Origin: Niastella sp.
Lineage (GTDB): Bacteria; Bacteroidota; Bacteroidia; Chitinophagales; Chitinophagaceae
DNA length: 18,641 bases
Assembly: GCA_016710595.1 (NCBI GenBank)
Contig: JADJVM010000004.1
Span: 1 to 18,641, forward strand
Direction: 5' to 3'
The notes beneath the pieces are model-generated. The model searched no databases. It was not told the DNA's origin and worked only from the letters and a program-made list of their open reading frames with translations. Within the stretch, counting starts at the first letter, position 1. Each line of letters begins with the position of its first letter. Below, piece after piece: positions 6,935 to 12,177 of this stretch. Both the position numbers and the translations under genes were made by a program.

Positions 6935-7409
6935 CTCCTGCCGGTAACAGATCAATCATTTTCTGTAACCAATGCTCATCTATTTCATCGAAGTTGTTTA
7001 ATTCCGTATGATCTGCATCAAACACAGCGATTGTTTTCCCATTGCGAATAATGGGTAATACAATTTCTGATTGCGATAAACTGCTGCAGGCAATATGTCC
7101 CGGAAATTGGTTAACATCCGGTACAATTATATTTTGCTGCTGTTGCCATGCCTGTCCGCAAACCCCCTGGCCTTTTTGAATGCGTATGCATGCTACAGGC
7201 CCCTGGAATGGCCCTAATATTAATTCACTACCTATCGCCCGGTAAAAGCCTACCCATAACCAGCCAAACTGTTCTTTTAATGCCGCCGCTACATTTGCCA
7301 TGGCCGCAATAGCATCGGTTTCACCATCTAGTATCGCTTGTACCTGGGGCAGCAATGCCCGATATTGTTCTTCTTTGGAACCCTGTGCAACCTGTAAATC
7401 TTCTGACAT
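6927..7409 (-). CDS. msrC: Free methionine-(R)-sulfoxide reductase (GAF domain)
   Basis: 160 residues forming a single GAF domain. It should reduce free methionine-R-sulfoxide. The three Cys of the family are present at 74 (GPVACIRI), 84 (GQGVCGQAW) and 108 (FPGHIACSS), with the same spacing (10 and 24) as the Cys84/94/118 set of E. coli fRMsr (YebR/MsrC). The motifs WVGFYR, VPDVNQFPGHIAC and SEIVLPI are also typical. It begins 9 bases after the recX stop and is probably co-transcribed with it. Its 3' end overlaps the convergent glycosylase gene by 8 bases. Confidence 0.93.
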   Translation of the reverse strand: MSEDLQVAQGSKEEQYRALLPQVQAILDGETDAIAAMANVAAALKEQFGWLWVGFYRAIGSELILGPFQGPVACIRIQKGQGVCGQAWQQQQNIIVPDVNQFPGHIACSSLSQSEIVLPIIRNGKTIAVFDADHTELNNFDEIDEHWLQKMIDLLPAGVM

Positions 7410-7418
7410 AATTTAGCT

Positions 7419-7886
7419 TTAAATTTTATTTATCCATTGGCTTATCAAAGCGGGTTCAAAACCACGCTGTAATAAAAATTGCTGAACCTTTTTTTTCTTA
7501 ATAAAAATATTCTTTTCGCTTTTTAATGTTTTAAGCTTGCTATTAAATAGTTTCTCCAGGCAAGATTCATAAGAATTGCTGTCAATTTGAGCCAGCCCGG
7601 TTTTTATACAATAATCACTCACACCACGGCTTTTAAGTTCTCCTATGATCTTTATTTTACCCCAACCCTTCATCCTGAATTTACCACCGGCAAATGCAAT
7701 GGCAAAGCGCTCTTCATTCAAATAATTTTCTGCAACCATTTCAGCAACCAATTGTTCCACCTCATTTTTATACAAACCAAAGCTGTAAAGCTTATCCCTC
7801 ACTTCCTTATGGCTACGCTCCTGGTAAGCACAATAATATTTTATTTTTTGTGTGGCTTTTTCCAAGCCAATATGAAGCGGCCTCAT
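7419..7886 (-). CDS. recX: Regulatory protein RecX
   Basis: RecX binds RecA filaments and limits their activity. The 155-residue product is helix-rich, made of the three-helix repeats of the family: YCAYQERSHKEVRDKLYSFG, then VAEMVAENYLNEERFAIAFA, then KGWGKIKIIGELKSRGVSD and a C-terminal QQFLLQRGFEPALISQWI. I chose the ATG at 7886 (MRPLHIGLEK) because a -7 element ends only four bases before it; an in-frame ATG at 7913 would place the promoter inside the gene. It is divergent from dnaN and leads a two-gene unit with msrC. Confidence 0.88.
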   Translation of the reverse strand: MRPLHIGLEKATQKIKYYCAYQERSHKEVRDKLYSFGLYKNEVEQLVAEMVAENYLNEERFAIAFAGGKFRMKGWGKIKIIGELKSRGVSDYCIKTGLAQIDSNSYESCLEKLFNSKLKTLKSEKNIFIKKKKVQQFLLQRGFEPALISQWINKI

Positions 7887-7890
7887 ATTG

Positions 7891-7898
7891 CAAAAATA
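7891..7898 (-). promoter_or_regulatory. -7 element of recX (leaderless)
   Basis: On the minus strand TATTTTTG is followed by CAAT and then the recX ATG, so transcription would start about one base before the start codon. The sequence is almost identical to the promoter/start of the gene at 2309. No good -33 box is seen. Confidence 0.55.
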
Positions 7899-7956
7899 AA
7901 TAGGAAAGGCCAATGGCTGATATAGGTAAAATAATTATCTTGCCCATGCAATCTTG

Positions 7957-7964
7957 TATCTTTG
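7957..7964 (+). promoter_or_regulatory. -7 element of dnaN
   Basis: TATCTTTG matches TAnnTTTG; predicted start about 7968, 17 bases before the dnaN ATG. The -33 region is weak. Confidence 0.55.
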
Positions 7965-7984
7965 CTTATTAATAAATATATTAT

Positions 7985-9100
7985 ATGAAGTTTATTGTTT
8001 CTTCGGCTGCATTATTGAAACAACTGCAACAAATTGGTGGCGTTATCAATGCAAACACGGTGCTTCCAATCCTGGAAGACTTTTTATTTGAAATTGAAAA
8101 AAACAAGCTTACCGTAGTAGCTACTGACCTGGAAACGGTAATGAAAATACACATGGATATTGAGGCTAAAGACACAGGCAAAGTGTGCATTCCGGCAAAA
8201 ATATTATTAGACTCTCTTAAAAATATAGCTGAGCAGCCACTTACTTTTAATATTGATAAAAATTTTGGGGTAGAAATTACCAGTGATAATGGTAAGTATA
8301 AAGTAATGGGCGAAAACCCCGATAATTTTCCAAAAGAACCTACGGCAGATGAAGCCAATGAATTCACCATGACTTCTTCTCAATTGGTAACAGCTATTAA
8401 TAAAACCATTTTTGCAGTAAGTACCGATGATCTTAGGCCGGCCATGACGGGTGTGTATTTTGAGTTGGATCCTAAAAGCATCAGCTTTGTAGCCACCGAT
8501 GCCCACCGGTTGGTAAAATTCACCTATGATGGTATTCATTGCCCTAAAAAAGACGCTTTCATCGTTCCTAAAAAACCATTGTCTTTATTAAAAGGCGCTT
8601 TGCCTGATAACGATGATGAATTAAAAATATCTTACAACAGCAATCATTTATTTATTACCCATGGCAGTACCGAATTAGTGTGCCGGTTAATAGATGCCCG
8701 TTTTCCTGATTATAAAGTGGTAATACCAACAGACAACCCGTATAGATTAATGGTAAACCGCAGCGATTTTCAAAATGCATTACGCCGGGTGAGTGTATTT
8801 AGTAATAAGAGTACCAACCAGGTGGCATTAAGTATGAGTGGCAGTGAACTTCAATTGGCATCACAGGATGTTGATTTTAGTTTTGAAGGTAATGAACGCA
8901 TGGCTTGCCAGTACGATGGCGAAGACCTGCAGATTGCATTTAATGCTAAGTTCTTAATAGAAATGCTGAATGGTACCGATACCCAGGATATTAATATGGA
9001 ACTCAGCACTGCTACCAAGGCAGGTATTATACGGCCTACTGAAGAAGAAGAAAATGAAAACCTGCTGATGCTGGTGATGCCTTTGATGCTGAATAACTAA
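7985..9100 (+). CDS. dnaN: DNA polymerase III subunit beta (sliding clamp)
   Basis: The beta clamp tethers DNA polymerase III and other enzymes to DNA. The 371-residue product has the usual length and three repeated clamp domains. Marks include MKFIVSSAALLKQLQQIGGV at the start, PILEDFLFEI, VPKKPLSLLKGALP, VCRLIDARFPDYKVVIP (domain 2/3 boundary), ALRRVSVFSNKST, and the C-terminal LLMLVMPLMLNN, which corresponds to the conserved xxMPxxL end that contributes to the partner-binding cleft. It stands alone here, divergent from recX and convergent with msrB (3-base gap), without dnaA or recF beside it. Confidence 0.97.
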   Translation: MKFIVSSAALLKQLQQIGGVINANTVLPILEDFLFEIEKNKLTVVATDLETVMKIHMDIEAKDTGKVCIPAKILLDSLKNIAEQPLTFNIDKNFGVEITSDNGKYKVMGENPDNFPKEPTADEANEFTMTSSQLVTAINKTIFAVSTDDLRPAMTGVYFELDPKSISFVATDAHRLVKFTYDGIHCPKKDAFIVPKKPLSLLKGALPDNDDELKISYNSNHLFITHGSTELVCRLIDARFPDYKVVIPTDNPYRLMVNRSDFQNALRRVSVFSNKSTNQVALSMSGSELQLASQDVDFSFEGNERMACQYDGEDLQIAFNAKFLIEMLNGTDTQDINMELSTATKAGIIRPTEEEENENLLMLVMPLMLNN

Positions 9101-9103
9101 ATC

Positions 9104-9610
9104 TTATTCTTTATCAGGTACAAATTGCATAGATATTGAATTCACACAATGGCGTGTATTCTTTGCAGTAAAGCGTTCTCCTAAAAATACATGGCCTAAA
9201 TGGGCGCCGCAATTGGCACATTCAATTTCTGTTCTTTCTCCATCCGGATCGGGGAGCCTTGTAACAGCACCGGGAATTTCATCATCAAAACTGGGCCAGC
9301 CGCAGTGGCCGTCAAATTTAGAATCGGAACGATATAATGGAGCATTGCAACGGCGACAGATATAAGTCCCTTTTTTATTATTTGCCAGCAACTCCCCCGT
9401 ACCGGGATACTCGGTTCCTTTATCTTCTATTACCCTGGCTTCTGCAGCGGTAAGTTTATTCCATTGCGATGAATCTTTTTTTATACCCGGTAATGTATTA
9501 CTCATAGGATTTTCTTTTTTTTGAATGGTTTGTTGTTTTTGTGCACAGGCAGATAATGCAAATGCAACCGCCAGGAGCAAGATGCTAAATACTTGAAATT
9601 GTTTTTGCAT
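9104..9610 (-). CDS. msrB: Peptide-methionine (R)-S-oxide reductase, lipoprotein form
   Basis: MsrB repairs methionine-R-sulfoxide in proteins. The 168-residue product has a lipoprotein signal (lipobox ALSAC, Cys22), so it should be membrane-anchored outside the cytoplasm. It has the two zinc CxxC pairs (Cys85/88 in CRRC, Cys131/134 in CANC), GHCGWPSF with a probable resolving Cys103, and catalytic Cys155 in RHCVNSISM. I chose the ATG at 9610 because a -7 element ends exactly three bases upstream; a TTG two codons earlier lies within that element. With msrC (6927-7409) this gives two sulfoxide reductases in 2.7 kb, one for free and one for protein methionine. Confidence 0.95.
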   Translation of the reverse strand: MQKQFQVFSILLLAVAFALSACAQKQQTIQKKENPMSNTLPGIKKDSSQWNKLTAAEARVIEDKGTEYPGTGELLANNKKGTYICRRCNAPLYRSDSKFDGHCGWPSFDDEIPGAVTRLPDPDGERTEIECANCGAHLGHVFLGERFTAKNTRHCVNSISMQFVPDKE

Positions 9611-9613
9611 ACC

Positions 9614-9621
9614 CAAAATTA
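9614..9621 (-). promoter_or_regulatory. -7 element of msrB (leaderless)
   Basis: TAATTTTG on the minus strand ends three bases before the msrB ATG, so the predicted first transcribed base is the A of the start codon. Confidence 0.5.
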
Positions 9622-9676
9622 AGCCATCTCATTCCTTTTTACTGTGAATGAAAACGCAAAAATTATAAAGGGGGGA

Positions 9677-9907
9677 TTAAGGTAGCGGGTCATGGCCATG
9701 CCCGCCCCAGGGGTGGCATTTACCAATTCGTTTCAGGGTGAGCCAAAATCCTTTAAAAGGGCCGTATTTTTTAAACGCCTCAATGCCATATTGTGAACAG
9801 GTAGGTGTATATCGGCACCTGGGTGGCATCCAGGGGGATATGGCCAATTTATAAAACCGGATGAGGAGAATAAAGGGAGCGCTTAGTATTTTATTGATTG
9901 TTCTCAT
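9677..9907 (-). CDS. yidD: Membrane protein insertion efficiency factor YidD
   Basis: YidD is a small membrane-associated protein that aids YidC-dependent insertion. The 76-residue product shows the family core: an amphipathic N-terminal helix (LSAPFILLIRFYKLAISPWM), the Cys-rich signature CRYTPTCSQYGIEAFKKYG and RIGKCHPWGGHGHDPLP at the end. I chose the ATG at 9907 (MRTINKIL), which overlaps the end of rnpA by 17 bases, the usual coupling in rpmH-rnpA-yidD; an open frame extends upstream but lies within rnpA. Confidence 0.94.
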   Translation of the reverse strand: MRTINKILSAPFILLIRFYKLAISPWMPPRCRYTPTCSQYGIEAFKKYGPFKGFWLTLKRIGKCHPWGGHGHDPLP

Positions 9908-10295
9908 ACATCTTTTTTTGCACCCGCAGTAATAACTGTCCAATTGCAGGATATATTTCAGCATAAGCAGGTAGTTCACGCCCCTGGTAAATAAAAAAGA
10001 GAAACAGCCCATGTTGCTGTTGCTGCAAGGTTTGTTTCAGCTCATTCTTTTGAAGCCGGTAGCATTCCCTAAGCAACCGTTTTACCCGGTTTCGGTCTGT
10101 TGCCTTTTTAAAATTTCGGCTGCTCACGGTAAAGCCCGCTTGTAATCCTTTTTCGGGTACTTGCGGCAGCCAGATCACTTTTACAGGAGATTGAGAAAAC
10201 GATTTTCCTTTTTCAAAAAGCAAGTCAATGGCTTTACGGCTCTTGAGCCGCTCGGTTTTATTTAAAGAACAATGAATATGGTTTTTATCATTCAT
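9891..10295 (-). CDS. rnpA: Ribonuclease P protein component
   Basis: RnpA is the protein subunit of RNase P, which trims the 5' leaders of tRNAs. The 134-residue product has the start KTERLKSRKAIDLLFEKG, the central AGFTVSSRNFKKATDRNRVKR carrying the basic RNR signature, and LLRECYRLQKNEL. It sits between rpmH and yidD. Its ATG directly follows the T-run of a terminator-like hairpin (10296-10319) and there is no room for a Shine-Dalgarno site, which suggests that its expression is held below that of rpmH. Confidence 0.95.
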   Translation of the reverse strand: MNDKNHIHCSLNKTERLKSRKAIDLLFEKGKSFSQSPVKVIWLPQVPEKGLQAGFTVSSRNFKKATDRNRVKRLLRECYRLQKNELKQTLQQQQHGLFLFFIYQGRELPAYAEIYPAIGQLLLRVQKKMYENNQ

Positions 10296-10319
10296 AAAAA
10301 AGCCCCTGCAAGCAGGGGC
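10296..10319 (-). terminator. Terminator/attenuator hairpin between rpmH and rnpA
   Basis: On the minus strand GCCCCTG and CAGGGGC (10313-10319 and 10302-10308) pair around a 4-base loop and are followed by TTTTTT (10301-10296), which runs into the rnpA ATG (10295). It has the full form of a rho-independent terminator. Confidence 0.8.
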
Positions 10320-10361
10320 AAAATTATATGCTTAATGCAAATGCATTCGTACTATTAAATT

Positions 10362-10529
10362 TTATTTTTTAGACCCATGCTCGCTGGACACTGTAAGTTT
10401 ATGGCGTCCTTTTTTTCTGCGGCTTGCTAATACCTTGCGGCCATTAGCGGTTTGCATACGCTGGCGAAAACCATGAACTGATTTTCTACGACGTTTATGC
10501 GGCTGGTAGGTTCTTTTTTTACCTGGCAT
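10362..10529 (-). CDS. rpmH: 50S ribosomal protein L34
   Basis: A 55-residue, strongly basic protein read from the minus strand: MPGKKRTYQPHKRRRKS, then VHGFRQRMQTANGRKVLA and SRRKKGRHKL, the L34 signature. The C-terminal tail TVSSEHGSKK is slightly longer than in E. coli L34 (46 residues). It is the first gene of rpmH-rnpA-yidD and is preceded by a TACTTTTG promoter element. A terminator-like hairpin follows. Confidence 0.96.
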   Translation of the reverse strand: MPGKKRTYQPHKRRRKSVHGFRQRMQTANGRKVLASRRKKGRHKLTVSSEHGSKK

Positions 10530-10612
10530 GATGCTTCAATTTACCTTTTACAAAATATTGTTTAAAGTCTTCCGAAAGCAAGGCACCATCCCCGCTTGTT
10601 GTGAAAGGACGG

Positions 10613-10620
10613 CAAAAGTA
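10613..10620 (-). promoter_or_regulatory. -7 element of rpmH
   Basis: TACTTTTG on the minus strand matches TAnnTTTG; the predicted leader to the rpmH ATG is about 80 bases. A TTTG lies upstream but at 24 bases, longer than the usual spacing. Confidence 0.5.
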
Positions 10621-10761
10621 GGGGTTTTTGGCGAAAATCATGAACAAATATGTAAAAAATAAGCGATTCGGGGCATTTTTTAGCGTCCCCCATCTTACAA
10701 TTAATTCACACTTATATATTCCCCCACTCTCCGAAAAGTTAGCGCAGCGCACTTAGGATGC

Positions 10762-10786
10762 AAAAAAAGCGCCAGGCTCTGCCTGG
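10762..10786 (-). terminator. Terminator-like hairpin downstream of the accessory block
   Basis: On the minus strand CCAGGC and GCCTGG pair around AGA, then after CGC there is a run of seven T (10768-10762). It would end transcripts coming from the lipoprotein gene at 10954-11385. Confidence 0.6.
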
Positions 10787-10831
10787 ACTTCAATGAACAA
10801 ATGCCAATTAGACCCGTAACCGATGTTCCAT

Positions 10832-10890
10832 AATGTATCTGCTGCTGTTAATTGCGCTACGGGCAGCAGGCACTGGAGTTATTATACATT
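10832..10890. repeat. Bulged inverted repeat
   Basis: AATGTAT-CTGCTGC (10832-10845) pairs with GCAGCAG (10863-10869) and, after a 14-base one-sided bulge, ATACATT (10884-10890). It could be a structured RNA element or chance. Confidence 0.3.
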
Positions 10891-10953
10891 CAAGGACAGC
10901 CTGCGGAAGTCATTGGATAGCTTTGGGGGCTCCATTTTCTTGATTTTTAGAAC

Positions 10954-11385
10954 TTATTTTCTTAAGTAACGCATTTTTTTTCTTGAAGTATTCTTAGTGA
11001 TAATTATCCCCGAACTCAGCGAAACAAAGCCATTTTTAATGCATTTATAATGGCGACTTGATTGATGAGGATACCCATATACTTTGTCATTATAATGGGT
11101 GGTAACTTTTAAAGTATCTTTCTGTTGGTTAAATATTGTATATACTAAGTTACTATCACTGTTTCTGATACCAGCGCTTTGATATGCAAAGGCAATGATT
11201 CTGGAATTATGAAAACAAAGTATATTGAATGTGGCAGATAGTTTTTGCTCATAATCGTAATCCGTATCCTTATATACATCATATTTATTTCCACAAATTG
11301 TAATCGTTTCATTTGAAGTAGAGCATCCAGTACCGGGAATAATAATTATTAAGCAAATCAAGTATTTTTTTATTGTAGTTGCCAT
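10954..11385 (-). CDS. Small probable lipoprotein, candidate immunity partner
   Basis: 143 residues, not recognised. The first 20 residues form a hydrophobic export signal (MATTIKKYLICLIIIIPGTG) ending at Cys21; the lipobox is imperfect (Gly at -3), so lipoprotein status is likely but not certain. The rest is beta-rich with a Lys/Arg-rich end (NTSRKKMRYLRK) and has no catalytic motif. The ATG lies inside the last codons of the Tae4-like remnant and overlaps it by 16 bases, so the two were translationally coupled. Amidase effectors of that type are paired with exported immunity proteins; an immunity role is inferred from position alone. Confidence 0.65.
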   Translation of the reverse strand: MATTIKKYLICLIIIIPGTGCSTSNETITICGNKYDVYKDTDYDYEQKLSATFNILCFHNSRIIAFAYQSAGIRNSDSNLVYTIFNQQKDTLKVTTHYNDKVYGYPHQSSRHYKCIKNGFVSLSSGIIITKNTSRKKMRYLRK

Positions 11386-11724
11386 ATTTCAATTTTGTCG
11401 ATTGATGAAATAGTTTCAGGCAAGGCTTATCCCCCTGGACACTCGCCGTAAGTCATTAAATCTACATGGCCGGAATAGCTACCGCCATTTGTAACCAAAT
11501 TATATATACCATGTATATTTTGAGTGCACAGATTATTTAAGAAATTATTTAACGTCGTTCTGTTGCCATTTATTTGTATGGCAGTTATGGAATGAGAAGG
11601 ATTGCCAAACCTCTTATGCATATGAAGGCGTACCAGATATTATATCATCCCAATTTACAGATGATTGCGCTACTGAAGATTTTATGAGCGCTGTTACTGA
11701 TAATATCAAAAATATTTTTTTCAA
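11370..11724 (-). pseudogene. Broken gene, C-terminal half like Tae4-type peptidoglycan amidase
   Basis: Three pieces line up. A TTG start at 11724 (overlapping the previous stop by four bases) opens a signal peptide, MKKIFLILSVTALIKSSVAQ, that stops at 11614. One base out of phase, HKRFGNPSHSITAIQ continues to GIYNLVTNGGSYSGHVDLM and YGECPGG, then TAA at 11427. Past that stop the same frame continues ALPETISSIDKIEIWQLQ. The SGHVDLM and I-x-IW elements resemble the His-containing C-terminal half of Tae4-type amidases. The half that would carry the catalytic Cys is missing, so an internal deletion is likely besides the frameshift and stop. Homopolymer error may explain the frameshift but hardly the missing half. 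Confidence 0.45.
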
Positions 11725-12148
11725 TCTCGAATCTGTATATCTGCAATTATACCGGCAGCATAAAAATTCGCAACGGCAGTTGTCCAACCACCACCATTGT
11801 TATTTTTATATAAAGTCAGTGATTGACCCATATTTAAATATGGCTGCCATGATACTCTTAATTTAGGATAGGTTAAGTACATCTCCTCTTCTGTTTGAGG
11901 AAAATAAAATGCAAAAGAAGTTGAAGTTTCTTTAGTGTTATCATAAGGAAGACTTGCAAACGGGGAAAAAAATTTACTTGAATTTGCAAATCATTTAATA
12001 AAGTAGAGAACGGCTGCCCAATAAAGTTAGCTTTATTGGCTATAATTGTCTGCAAATAGGCAAGGGTATCAGGAACTCCGTAGGTTTGAGCCTCTACGTT
12101 TTTTGTAATTGCCATTATAATAGCTAATATTAAGACTATCTTTTTCAT
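11721..12148 (-). pseudogene. Small secreted protein, unknown function, with one frameshift
   Basis: The ATG at 12148 opens a signal peptide, MKKIVLILAIIMAITKNVEA, followed by QTYGVPDTLAYLQTIIAN. The frame breaks at a seven-base homopolymer (11966-11972). Adding one base there restores SPFASLPYDNTKETSTSFAF, then YPKLRVSWQPYLNMGQS and a natural stop at 11721, giving 142 residues. No domain is recognised; NNNGGGWTTAVANFYAAG suggests a small beta fold. It has its own -7 element and its stop overlaps the TTG start of the Tae4-like remnant (TTGA). It may be intact in the real genome if the homopolymer is a sequencing error. Confidence 0.6.
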
Positions 12149-12164
12149 TGTTTTATGTGTTTTG

Positions 12165-12172
12165 CAAAATTA
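12165..12172 (-). promoter_or_regulatory. -7 element of the small secreted protein gene
   Basis: TAATTTTG on the minus strand matches TAnnTTTG; predicted start about 12161, 13 bases before the ATG. Confidence 0.5.
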
Positions 12173-12177
12173 AAAGA

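Larger units (their letters stand above)
10530..10953. other. Gene-free stretch upstream of rpmH
   Basis: 424 bases with no convincing coding frame: the longest frame (minus, 10519-10752) overlaps the rpmH start in another phase and looks spurious. It holds the rpmH -7 element (10613-10620), a minus-strand terminator-like hairpin (10762-10786) and a bulged inverted repeat (10832-10890). I searched by eye for DnaA boxes (TTATCCACA and close variants) and saw none. Confidence 0.6.

Noticed and set aside
10519..10752. Open minus-strand frame of 77 codons upstream of rpmH
   Set aside because: It overlaps the rpmH start in another phase and spans the rpmH promoter; composition is not protein-like and no family is recognisable.
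10530..10953. Possible replication origin next to rpmH and dnaN
   Set aside because: No DnaA-box clusters, no 13-mer AT repeats and no dnaA; only the gene neighbourhood hints at it.
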